Of a stretch of 46,357 nucleotides of DNA, positions 8,125-15,261 are shown in pieces (position 1 is the stretch's first letter; every line of letters begins with the position of its first letter). Both the position numbers and the translations under genes were made by a program. The notes beneath the pieces are model-generated. The model was not told the DNA's origin and did no database searches. It worked only from the letters and a program-made list of their open reading frames with translations. Location of the stretch: NCBI GenBank assembly GCA_025356475.1, contig JANXSX010000172.1, forward strand, positions 1 through 46,357. The letters run 5' to 3'. This DNA is from Isosphaeraceae bacterium. GTDB lineage: Bacteria; Planctomycetota; Planctomycetia; Isosphaerales; Isosphaeraceae.

Positions 8125-10140
8125 TCAACGTGCGGGCTTCAGTTTCCACTCGTCGCTAAAGAAGTCGGCAGCGACGATCTTGCCTGGAGCGCGACTATCC
8201 GGCGGAGTGTTCAAATCGATCACCGCCCAGTCGGGAAGTTTGGGTACTTGTCTGGCGTTGTTCAGATAATCATATTCGCGATACGTGAATCCGCTGTTGA
8301 TGACCACATAGTGCTCGGGGTTGAGCGGGTTGGGGTAGATCAGGACCAGCGCATGATCCGAAGCAGGGTAGCTCTGACCGTTCACCACGATCGAGTCGCC
8401 TGACCACCGGATAGGTAGCTTGTCCGCGATCTTGGCCAGAATGGCGTTACTCTTAGGATCACCCCAGAGGACGAGATTCATGGTGGCGATCTGCTCGGCA
8501 GTGACCGCACTATCCTCCACCACACGAGCCTCGCCTCGGAACTGCCTCCGCCAGTGTTCGATGGCGTGGGCAGACTCGGCCTCGACCCACGATTGAACCT
8601 TGGGGTGCATCGCATGGCCGGACGGCTTGACCATCAGGAATGAACTCATGAAAGCATCATCGATCGGTCCTTGAAGGTCGTGCCGCTTCTGGAGTTGAGT
8701 CCCAGCCTCGCTGTCGTTTTTCCAAGTGGTCCCGCTGCGAACATACCGACCCGTCAGTGAACCGTCGGTCCCCACTTTGCCTATCATGCTCTCCGCGTTG
8801 AGATTGACCACAATTGTCAAATCGGAAAGCGAGCCTGGTGGGAAGAATCCCGCAGGAAAGTTAAGCTCAAATCCATTCACGTTATCGTTGAGCTTGATGT
8901 CAAGAGTCCGCGTGTCCAACGCAACGGATCCCGACAGGCTTGCGCGTTCCCAGTGCTCCTTCATTGCGGTGATTGTGGCCCAATGCATAGTGTTGTACTT
9001 GAGCGTGTAGGTCACGAAAGCGACTTCAAGGGGCATCCGATTTCGCCCTTTTGCCGCCAAAGAATCAATCTTGCGATCGATCTCCCGTTTGGTATCTGGA
9101 TGATACGCATGTTTCGTTTTGGGACCGATCAAGTGAGTGAGTTCGAGATTTGTCTCGGCACGAAGTGCTTTCTCCATCATGTCCGCCGCTTGCTTCTGGG
9201 CGTCAAGCTCTCCGCTATAGGCCACCGTCGGCAGTTGGGTTAAGTTAACCACCCAGTCTGTGCAATCGTACATATGCCAGAGTTTCTTCTCATACCAGGT
9301 TGGCTCGACCTTCTCGCTTTGGAAGACCTTGAGGAAGTCGGGGGTCTCTGAGAATCCGGCACCCGGTGCCGCAGCAAACCACTTGTCCGTCTGATGAACT
9401 GCGAACTGCCAGCAGGCTGCCCCTCCCATCGAGAAGCCTCGAACGGAAACACGGTCCTCATCAATGTGATAGGTCGCCTTGACCGCGTCGATCGCTTCGA
9501 GAACATCGACCTCACCGGCGAACTTGAAGGCGTTGCAGTAACGGCCGTAGGGGTGAAGGACAATCGTGTGGGCGGGTGTGAACTGGCCAGGCTGTTTGAG
9601 TCGCTCGTCGATAAAGTTGACTTCGCTGAGCACCTCACCTCGCCCGTGAAACCAGACATCGAGCCTGGTCGCGACCGCAGGATGGTAGGACGGTGGAATG
9701 ACAAGCCCGAAGGGTTGGGCGCTTCCGTCGATCTTCGAGAAGTAACCTCGTGCCACAAGACCGGTCGCGGAAGTCCATGGGTGTCTCCCTTCCCTCAGAG
9801 ACTTCGCCCGTTCCAAGCCCACAACCAAGAGACGTCGAGCTTTGTTGATCTCCTCAGGGGCGAAGAATTCTTGATATGTGATTGCGTCGGAAACTGCCTT
9901 ATGAAAGATCACAACATCTGCGCGAAGCGGGCTATTCTTGGGAACCACCTTGGGGTCGATCGATTCCAGAACAGCTTGTAGTTCTGCGAGACCCGTTGTC
10001 AGCTCGAGCTGATCCTTTTCGACGACAGAGATCCCCAGCTTGGGAACTCTCCGCACCGATTCCGGCTTGTTATCAGAGGGTCCATCGGCGTAAAGAACTC
10101 CAACAAAGCAAGTCAACGGTAAGAGCCAACGGAAACGCAT
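8125..10140 (-). CDS. Secreted alpha/beta hydrolase, prolyl-oligopeptidase/esterase type
   Basis: A 671-residue protein with a short signal peptide (MRFRWLLPLTCFVGVLYADG). Residues about 145-330 form an alpha/beta-hydrolase core: FGLVIPPSY, LDVWFHGRGE (oxyanion-type HG), VLHPYGR, then the nucleophile elbow RVSVRGFSMGGAACW with Ser at about residue 237. A His-containing stretch (GPKTKHAYHPDTK) follows. The C-terminal half (about 350-671) has no motif I can name; it includes LVLIYPNPLNPEHYVVINSG and ends in DFFSDEWKLKPAR, a pattern I associate with large planctomycete peptidase/esterase proteins. It is likely exported and acts on an ester or peptide. Alone on this strand, it converges with the DUF1552 gene. 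The substrate cannot be read from the sequence. Confidence 0.8.
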   Translation of the reverse strand: MRFRWLLPLTCFVGVLYADGPSDNKPESVRRVPKLGISVVEKDQLELTTGLAELQAVLESIDPKVVPKNSPLRADVVIFHKAVSDAITYQEFFAPEEINKARRLLVVGLERAKSLREGRHPWTSATGLVARGYFSKIDGSAQPFGLVIPPSYHPAVATRLDVWFHGRGEVLSEVNFIDERLKQPGQFTPAHTIVLHPYGRYCNAFKFAGEVDVLEAIDAVKATYHIDEDRVSVRGFSMGGAACWQFAVHQTDKWFAAAPGAGFSETPDFLKVFQSEKVEPTWYEKKLWHMYDCTDWVVNLTQLPTVAYSGELDAQKQAADMMEKALRAETNLELTHLIGPKTKHAYHPDTKREIDRKIDSLAAKGRNRMPLEVAFVTYTLKYNTMHWATITAMKEHWERASLSGSVALDTRTLDIKLNDNVNGFELNFPAGFFPPGSLSDLTIVVNLNAESMIGKVGTDGSLTGRYVRSGTTWKNDSEAGTQLQKRHDLQGPIDDAFMSSFLMVKPSGHAMHPKVQSWVEAESAHAIEHWRRQFRGEARVVEDSAVTAEQIATMNLVLWGDPKSNAILAKIADKLPIRWSGDSIVVNGQSYPASDHALVLIYPNPLNPEHYVVINSGFTYREYDYLNNARQVPKLPDWAVIDLNTPPDSRAPGKIVAADFFSDEWKLKPAR

Positions 10141-10241
10141 GGATTTCGTCCCTGATGTGTTGAGGTTTTGCCCATCGTTCTTGGTCCGAACCCTAGCGTC
10201 AAGAGTCCGACCGTTGATGTGGAAAGCAGTTACGCAGGGAT

Positions 10242-10385
10242 GATGAAGCTCCGTTGAGCAGATCGAGGATGGAATCCGGCGTCCATCAAAGTATGAATGC
10301 CGGATTTGATGTTCATTTGACGAAACCAGTGGACTTCCATCAGTTGCAATCGACGCCCAAGAGACTGATGGAAGCCAAGAAATCC
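10242..10385 (+). pseudogene. Relic of a response-regulator receiver domain (C-terminal end)
   Basis: Between two minus-strand genes, a plus-strand frame reads ...APLSRSRMES.. and then NAGFDVHLTKPVDFHQLQ. This matches the end of a receiver domain: the helix before the AGFD turn, the conserved Lys-Pro (KPVD) and the last helix (FHQLQSTPKRLMEAKKS). Nothing upstream contains the phospho-acceptor Asp, as an in-frame stop lies at 10215-10217. It lacks a start codon with a ribosome-binding site. The variant AGFD.HL.KPVD is typical of receivers fused to hybrid histidine kinases. I read this as the leftover 3' end of a lost two-component gene. Confidence 0.6.
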
Positions 10386-10415
10386 TTATTCGTTAGAAAT
10401 GATTCTAGACTCGGA

Positions 10416-11438
10416 TTAGAATCCTTGCCCCTTGGTCGTTGTTTTGACACGGCCAAGGTACATGTCTGCGGTAACATAAAGAGCACTGCCGTCTTCGCCC
10501 CAACCGACGTTGGCAGTTGCCTCTCCGGTATCGATCGTCCCCAGGTGTGTCCCATCGGGGGCGAAGATCAGGACGCCTCCGGGGCCTGTCGCGAAGATGT
10601 TCCCAGCCTTATCGACCTTGAGTCCATCGGGTAGCCCCTTCTTGGCACCCACCGATTTGGTCGCATCGAAGAAGACCCGACCATTCTTAATCGTGCCGTC
10701 GGTCTGGACGTCGTAGGCCATCCAGATCGCCTTTTGGGGGTCGGAAACAGCAACATACAAAGTTTTTTCATCAGGTGAAAGCCCGATCCCGTTCGGGTAT
10801 GTCAATTCTTTGGTCAACAGGGTTACCGTCCCATCCTTCTTGAGTCGGTACACACCGTTGAAGGGAAGTTCCTTGGCGGGATCATCGTTCTTCTTCATCA
10901 ATCCATAAGGAGGATCGGTGAAATAAAGATCACCATTGGACTTGTAGACGCCATCATTTGGGCTATTGAAACGCTTGCCTTCATACCGATCGACAAGAGT
11001 TGTGAACTTCCCTTCTCCATCCAGCCTAGCGACACGACGATCGCCATGCTGACAAAGAACGAGTCGCTTCGATTCTGGTTCGAGGAGCAAGCCATTGGAG
11101 CCTGGTTCCCCAGTACGGGCAACGGTGCCCGTATAGCCGCTGGGCTTCAGATAAGTCGCCAGCGGCTCGCCCGCCTTGTACTTGTAGATGGTATTCATCG
11201 GTACATCGGAGAAAACCAACGCATTCTCTTTGGCGATCCAGACCGGGCCTTCGGACCAGTCGAAGCCTTCGGCAAGCTTCTCGATCACGGCCGATTTGGG
11301 GATCAGGGCATCGAGACGAGGGTCGAGCCTCTCGATCTTTCCGAACGTGGTCGTTGGGGTCTTGGCTTCTTGTGCGATGAGCGGGGTGCTGAGTAACGCG
11401 AGTGATACGAAGAGGGCGTTCGGGCGGTAGTGAGGCAT
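10416..11438 (-). CDS. SMP-30/gluconolactonase-like secreted protein
   Basis: A 340-residue protein with a signal peptide (ALFVSLALLSTPLIAQE) and a six-bladed beta-propeller of the SMP-30/gluconolactonase/LRE family (PF08450). Visible family motifs are EGFDWSEGPVW (metal-binding Glu), RFNSPNDGVYKSNGDLYFTD (Asn/Asp site), TYPNGIGLSPDEKTLYVAVS and GLPDGLKVDKAGN. Related enzymes hydrolyse sugar lactones such as gluconolactone in a metal-dependent way; many planctomycete copies are periplasmic and of unknown substrate. ATG at 11438 is preceded by AGGATC in the sense direction. Its upstream region is shared with the divergent cobalamin-riboswitch operon, but nothing suggests shared control. Confidence 0.88.
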   Translation of the reverse strand: MPHYRPNALFVSLALLSTPLIAQEAKTPTTTFGKIERLDPRLDALIPKSAVIEKLAEGFDWSEGPVWIAKENALVFSDVPMNTIYKYKAGEPLATYLKPSGYTGTVARTGEPGSNGLLLEPESKRLVLCQHGDRRVARLDGEGKFTTLVDRYEGKRFNSPNDGVYKSNGDLYFTDPPYGLMKKNDDPAKELPFNGVYRLKKDGTVTLLTKELTYPNGIGLSPDEKTLYVAVSDPQKAIWMAYDVQTDGTIKNGRVFFDATKSVGAKKGLPDGLKVDKAGNIFATGPGGVLIFAPDGTHLGTIDTGEATANVGWGEDGSALYVTADMYLGRVKTTTKGQGF

Positions 11439-11608
11439 GGAGAGATCCTCAAGTCACGATTTGGCTTGACAACTTGCGAGCAAGGCCATCCCTTGCCGAC
11501 GTATTGATCAGAGTAGCCCAGCCTCTGCGTGGGAGCAACACTTTCAACGCCCCTGACGGGCAAGTGGCTGGTATTTTCATTGGATATCGACTAGGGTTAG
11601 TGACGCAA

Positions 11609-11783
11609 CGTCCGATGGGCGTCCAGCCTCCTAGAGGTTGGACAGGAAGCCGGTGCAATTCCGGCGCGGGACCGCCGCTGTAAGCGAGGAGGTCTTCGAG
11701 CATTCTGCCACTGCAAGCATCCGCTTGTGGGAAGGCGCTCGAAGACCGTTTGACTCGCGAGCCAGAATACGGCCCTTCGGACG
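11609..11783 (+). ncRNA. Cobalamin (B12) riboswitch
   Basis: All conserved blocks of the cobalamin aptamer are present in order. A P1 stem pairs 11609-11615 (CGTCCGA) with 11777-11783 (TCGGACG), extended by GGGC/GCCC. A P2-like stem pairs 11621-11630 with 11634-11643. The core reads GCCGGTGCAATTCCGG, then ACCGCCGCTGTAAGCGAGG. A perfect 11-bp arm pairs 11691-11701 with 11737-11747. GCCACTG lies at 11707-11713 and GGGAAGG at 11729-11735. The closing B12-box-like element GAGCCAGAATACGGCC ends near 11774. It lies on the plus strand in front of the DUF1559 gene at 11899. Cobalamin riboswitches normally repress B12 synthesis or uptake genes when adenosyl- or methylcobalamin is abundant. Confidence 0.93.
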
Positions 11784-11784
11784 T

Positions 11785-11889
11785 CCCAGCGATGCTTCGG
11801 CCTAAAGCATCTGGGGGGTAATGTTCGTGCGCGCAATTGTTGCGTGCCGATGCCTCTCCGTCCGGCCGAAGCACCTGGCCACCGGAGGA
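11785..11889 (+). promoter_or_regulatory. Putative riboswitch expression platform and ribosome-binding site
   Basis: Right after the aptamer, CCAG..ATGCT (11786-11795) can pair with AGCATCTGG (11806-11814). No T run follows, so a simple transcription terminator is not evident. The Shine-Dalgarno GGAGGA at 11884-11889, 9 bases before the ATG at 11899, can be partly paired by TCCGG (11861-11865) with CCGGA (11882-11886). This would suit control of translation, but the switch itself is inference. Confidence 0.45.
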
Positions 11890-11898
11890 CATCGTGTC

Positions 11899-12741
11899 AT
11901 GCCCCGCCTCATGCGTGCCCGCCCCTCGGGCTTCACTTTGATCGAGCTGCTGGTCGTCATCGCGATTATCGCGGTACTGATCGCACTCCTGCTTCCAGCG
12001 GTCCAAGCTGCCCGCGAAGCTGCAAGACGGATCGGTTGCGTCAACAATCTTAAACAGATTGGGCTGGCCGTCCACGGCTACCACGACACCCAATCGGTTT
12101 TTCCGGCTGGTGGCTGGATCAACCTGTTCAGCCAACCTACAACCAAAAACATGAACATTGGTTGGTCAGCAGTCAGTCTTCCCTGGCTGGAGCAACGGGC
12201 CCTCTTCGACAGCTTGAATTTGATGCTGCCGTATCAGAACGATGTGAATTCCACAGCATCGCACACATCACTCCAGGTTTACCTCTGTCCATCGGAGCCG
12301 AGGAGTACGCTCTGGAATCGCGCGCCTGGCGATCAATTTGACTGTGCGGATGCCGATTATGGCGGGATGTACGGTGAACGGGGCTTGAGCAGTCCAACGT
12401 CGAATAATAATCCGCCCCGCGGTTCGATGATCTTTAATCAGGCTCTGGGAATTGTGGCGATTCGAGACGGACTCTCGATGACGATCATGATCGGCGAAGC
12501 CCCCGAGGCGATCAATGCCCTCTGGGCGAGCGGGCACAACATCTTTGATCAGTCCGCGCCGATCAATGCCCGCCCCAAGTTCGAATTTGGCGAAGAGCTC
12601 ACGAGTCAGCATCCCGGTGGAGTCAATGTGCTCCTCGGTGATGGCTCGGTCCGCTTCCTCAAAAACACTACAGATTCTCGTGTTCTCGCTGGGTTGTGTA
12701 CCCGCGATGGTGGTGAAGTTCTTGACGCGGGTTCTTACTGA
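11899..12741 (+). CDS. DUF1559 prepilin-like protein under B12-riboswitch control
   Basis: A 280-residue DUF1559 protein. The start at 11899 is chosen for its GGAGGA ribosome-binding site and because it gives a short basic leader (MPRLMRARPSG) before the prepilin helix FTLIELLVVIAIIAVLIALL. The frame is open back to an ATG at 11821, but that would add 26 residues in front of a leader that must be short. LPAVQAAREAARR follows, and the C-terminus has HPGGVNVLLGDGSVRF, the H-X9-DG motif. Processing by a prepilin peptidase and location in the envelope are expected from the family. The cobalamin riboswitch lies 115 bases upstream and a DUF4465 PEP-CTERM gene follows after 56 bases, so both are likely on one B12-regulated transcript. 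What it binds or assembles is unknown. Confidence 0.9.
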   Translation: MPRLMRARPSGFTLIELLVVIAIIAVLIALLLPAVQAAREAARRIGCVNNLKQIGLAVHGYHDTQSVFPAGGWINLFSQPTTKNMNIGWSAVSLPWLEQRALFDSLNLMLPYQNDVNSTASHTSLQVYLCPSEPRSTLWNRAPGDQFDCADADYGGMYGERGLSSPTSNNNPPRGSMIFNQALGIVAIRDGLSMTIMIGEAPEAINALWASGHNIFDQSAPINARPKFEFGEELTSQHPGGVNVLLGDGSVRFLKNTTDSRVLAGLCTRDGGEVLDAGSY

Positions 12742-12797
12742 CCCCTCGCGAACTTTGCCCAGAATGCTTACCACTTTCCGAGTTGGAGATTGATTTA

Positions 12798-13601
12798 ATG
12801 CGTCGATCGTTCGTCCTTTCGTTGGCTGTGGCCACACTGCTTTCTGTCGGTTTGCGTGCCGATTTTGTTGCCGGATTCGAGGATCAGGGGCTGGCTGCGA
12901 ACTCGCACAACAACAACGCCGGAAATGCCGGCGGATTCACAAGCGGCAATATGTTCTTTAGCAACTCGTTTAGCATCCAGAACTTTGGCGGGACCAACTA
13001 CGAGATCTGGTCCGGGTTCGCGATCTCAAATAGGGCGGTCACCGTTTCCGAGAGCGTCACTGCGGCCTCAACCAACGAGTACAGCGACTTTCAGTTCGAT
13101 GCTTACCCTGGTTCTGGAGCTGCAGGGACACCAACCTACGCGGTCGGCTTCTCAACTGGGTTCATGAATCTGCCCGCCGGGAAGCAGGCGTACTCCATCG
13201 ATATCGCCAACACCCTCTATGATTACCTGGCGATGTTGAAGGGCAACCGCTTCTCAACCGCATTTCATGCCGGGAGTTTCTTTAGTGTCACTCTCAGTGG
13301 ATATGCCGGTCTGGGAGCCACGGGGGCTAGCCTAGGAACGCCGGTCAGCATCGACCTGGCTCGTTATGTAACTGATACTGATCACCCGCTCCAAGGATGG
13401 TCAACGATCAACTTGACTCCGCTGTCGGGTGCGAAGAGCATTGGCTTCAGCTTCAGTTCATCGGACACAGGAGACTTCGGGATCAATACGCCGTTGTACT
13501 TTGCACTCGATAACCTTCGGGTCGTCCCCGAGCCTGCGAGTTGGGTGTTGGGGTTGATCGGCGGAACGTCCCTCTGGGTCTTGGCTCGTCGTCGAGTCTA
13601 G
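12798..13601 (+). CDS. DUF4465 protein with PEP-CTERM sorting signal
   Basis: A 267-residue surface protein. ATG at 12798 has GGAG 9 bases upstream and opens a signal peptide (MRRSFVLSLAVATLLSVGL). Residues about 22-240 match the DUF4465 pattern: GGFTSGNMFFSN, WSGFAISN, TYAVGF, NTLYDYLAMLKGNRF, FFSVTLSGY, WSTINLTPL and GFSFSSSDTGDFGINTPLYF followed by ALDNL. The last 25 residues are a PEP-CTERM signal: VPEP, a hydrophobic helix, then ARRR. Exosortase would cut there and fix the protein at the cell surface; no exosortase gene is in the window. As I recall, DUF4465-type lipoproteins of Bacteroidetes occur in cobalamin-riboswitch loci and include B12-binding proteins (BtuH type); I cannot verify this here. 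Together with the riboswitch, this makes a corrinoid-related role plausible. Confidence 0.85.
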   Translation: MRRSFVLSLAVATLLSVGLRADFVAGFEDQGLAANSHNNNAGNAGGFTSGNMFFSNSFSIQNFGGTNYEIWSGFAISNRAVTVSESVTAASTNEYSDFQFDAYPGSGAAGTPTYAVGFSTGFMNLPAGKQAYSIDIANTLYDYLAMLKGNRFSTAFHAGSFFSVTLSGYAGLGATGASLGTPVSIDLARYVTDTDHPLQGWSTINLTPLSGAKSIGFSFSSSDTGDFGINTPLYFALDNLRVVPEPASWVLGLIGGTSLWVLARRRV

Positions 13602-13619
13602 CCCAGTCAAACGATACGC

Positions 13620-13646
13620 CTCACGCCCGGTCATGCCGGGCGTGAG
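13620..13646. terminator. Strong bidirectional hairpin terminator
   Basis: A perfect 11-bp GC-rich stem, CTCACGCCCGG (13620-13630) with CCGGGCGTGAG (13636-13646), has a 5-base loop and is followed by ACGTTTCTT. It closes the B12-riboswitch operon at 13601 and sits 12 bases from the end of the convergent gene at 13659. Confidence 0.8.
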
Positions 13647-13658
13647 ACGTTTCTTGGC

Positions 13659-14714
13659 TCAAGAAACCTGGGCGACGGCATCGAGCAGGGTCGCCCACTT
13701 CTTACCTTGTCGGGCCTTCCAGGAGCCGACGTGGTAGGCATAACCGGCGATCAGAGGAACGGCCAGCGTGGCTTCGCTGTAGACCATTTGCTCGTAGGTC
13801 GTGTCCACTTTGCCCCAGCTCGAAGCTTCCTTGAGGGTACTCCCGGAGAGCGCTCCATCCCGAACGTCGGCCACGGTGATCTGGATCGCGTACTTGTGCA
13901 TAGGCGCATCTTCACCGATGATCTCGGCGGCGACGACGATATCTTGGGCGAAATTCTTGGGAACCCCACCACCGATCATGAACAAACCGGTCGAGGGGTT
14001 CTTGACCTTGAGTTGGGTCAGCTCGTAGAAATCCTTCACGCTGTCGATGGAGACCTTGGGTCCATCCCCTCGCTCATGCTGGTGGGCCACAAGGCCAAAG
14101 CCAGCGGAGCAGTCACTAAAGGCTGGACAGAAGATCGGTACGTCCGCTTTGTAGGCCTCGTAAATGATGCTATCGGTCGCCTTGCAGCCGACTCGATCGA
14201 GGTACGCACCCATCTCGCGGATGAACTCGCGTGATGAGTAGGGACGGTGTTCAAGAGAGTCGGCCACAATCTTTGTGGCTTCGTCACAGATCCTCAGTTC
14301 ATCTTCATCGATCAGTGTGTCGTAAATGCGGTCGATGTGCAGGTCTCGAAGTGTCGAGTCATCGAGACCGGCACGGAGACGCTCTTCGGCGATGTAGTGT
14401 CGGAAGCCGAGGGCCTCAAAGAAGTCTTGGTCGACAATATTCGCGCCAGTGCTGACAATGGCATCAACCATGTTGGCGCGGATGAGGTCGACGAACACCT
14501 TCTTGAGGCCGGCGCTGATCAACGAACCAGCGAGGCAAAGGATGACTCCGCAATCCGTATCCGCCAGCATCCGATCATAGATCTCAGCGGCGCGGGCAAG
14601 ATCGCGGGCTGAGAAAGCCATCTTGCTCATTGCATCCACGATGGGTCGGACATCGTGATTGAGAATGTCGATGTGTTCAATTGTCGAGGCGAGGAAGTCG
14701 CTCTTCACGGGCAT
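13659..14714 (-). CDS. Deoxyhypusine synthase-like protein
   Basis: A 351-residue member of the deoxyhypusine synthase family. In eukaryotes and archaea the enzyme moves an aminobutyl group from spermidine to a lysine of eIF5A/aIF5A using NAD+. The sequence keeps the NAD-binding blocks LAGSLISAGL, STGANIVDQD and SDCSAGFG, and the active-site region ASSWGKVDTTYEQ, in which Lys at about residue 302 corresponds to the catalytic Lys329 of the human enzyme. Bacteria have no eIF5A, so such bacterial proteins probably act on a small amine, as in homospermidine-type synthesis. That is inference. It lies 98 bases downstream of the HisKA-only gene on the same strand and could be cotranscribed with it, though no functional link is obvious. 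Confidence 0.9.
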   Translation of the reverse strand: MPVKSDFLASTIEHIDILNHDVRPIVDAMSKMAFSARDLARAAEIYDRMLADTDCGVILCLAGSLISAGLKKVFVDLIRANMVDAIVSTGANIVDQDFFEALGFRHYIAEERLRAGLDDSTLRDLHIDRIYDTLIDEDELRICDEATKIVADSLEHRPYSSREFIREMGAYLDRVGCKATDSIIYEAYKADVPIFCPAFSDCSAGFGLVAHQHERGDGPKVSIDSVKDFYELTQLKVKNPSTGLFMIGGGVPKNFAQDIVVAAEIIGEDAPMHKYAIQITVADVRDGALSGSTLKEASSWGKVDTTYEQMVYSEATLAVPLIAGYAYHVGSWKARQGKKWATLLDAVAQVS

Positions 14715-14812
14715 GTTCAGGTTCCTTCATCATTCGGCTCGGACTACGCTCGCCGAGGAAAGAATATGATAGGGGCGAACACGCGATTTTTCAAGGACAA
14801 CTGAGCGGCGAT

Positions 14813-15202
14813 TCAATCGCTGACCAGTGCCTGGAGCTGCTCGGAAGCGAAGCGAATTCTCGCAAGGTCGCAGAAGAAGGGGGGGTCGTCAAGGTTCTTC
14901 GCATGCGCGACGACCTCGTTCAACTCCCCCACGATGGAGTCGAGTTTGGGTGAGACCACCTCGCGAAGCCAAGCCCTCTCGCTTACCAACGTGGGTATGG
15001 TCGCGACAGAGTACGACACCGAGCGACCGATATCTCGAATATGTTTCAAGAAGACGATCAGATCGAGTCGTTGATGATCTTGGGCGGTCTCGATCAGCAA
15101 CTCGCTATAGCCCAGAATATGGTTCAGCGGGGTGCGGATGTCGTGGCGTAACCGATCCACTTCGGCTCGCGATTTCATCAGCGCGACAGATAGTGTGTTC
15201 AC
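14813..15202 (-). CDS. Stand-alone HisKA (dimerisation/phosphoacceptor) domain protein without ATPase
   Basis: A 129-residue protein starting at GTG 15202. Residues 13-40 read VDRLRHDIRTPLNHILGYSE, the H-box of histidine kinases with the phosphoacceptor His at about residue 20. The remainder is helical and lacks every ATP-binding box (N, G1, F, G2), and no HATPase gene lies next to it. It follows the receiver-SpoIIE gene by 59 bases on the same strand, so they are almost certainly one operon. I infer that it works as a phosphotransfer or scaffold partner of that receiver, receiving phosphate from a kinase elsewhere. A kinase truncated by mutation is possible, but the intact small frame with a clean stop argues for a real gene. 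Confidence 0.75.
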   Translation of the reverse strand: MNTLSVALMKSRAEVDRLRHDIRTPLNHILGYSELLIETAQDHQRLDLIVFLKHIRDIGRSVSYSVATIPTLVSERAWLREVVSPKLDSIVGELNEVVAHAKNLDDPPFFCDLARIRFASEQLQALVSD

Positions 15203-15261
15203 TGGAGTCGATCCTTTGGGAGATCAAACACTCACTTCACCCAAGGAAACTCTAGGCCACG

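Noticed and set aside
11821-11898. An earlier in-frame ATG for the B12-regulated DUF1559 gene
   Set aside because: It would put 26 residues before a prepilin leader that must be short, and the GGAGGA site belongs to the ATG at 11899.
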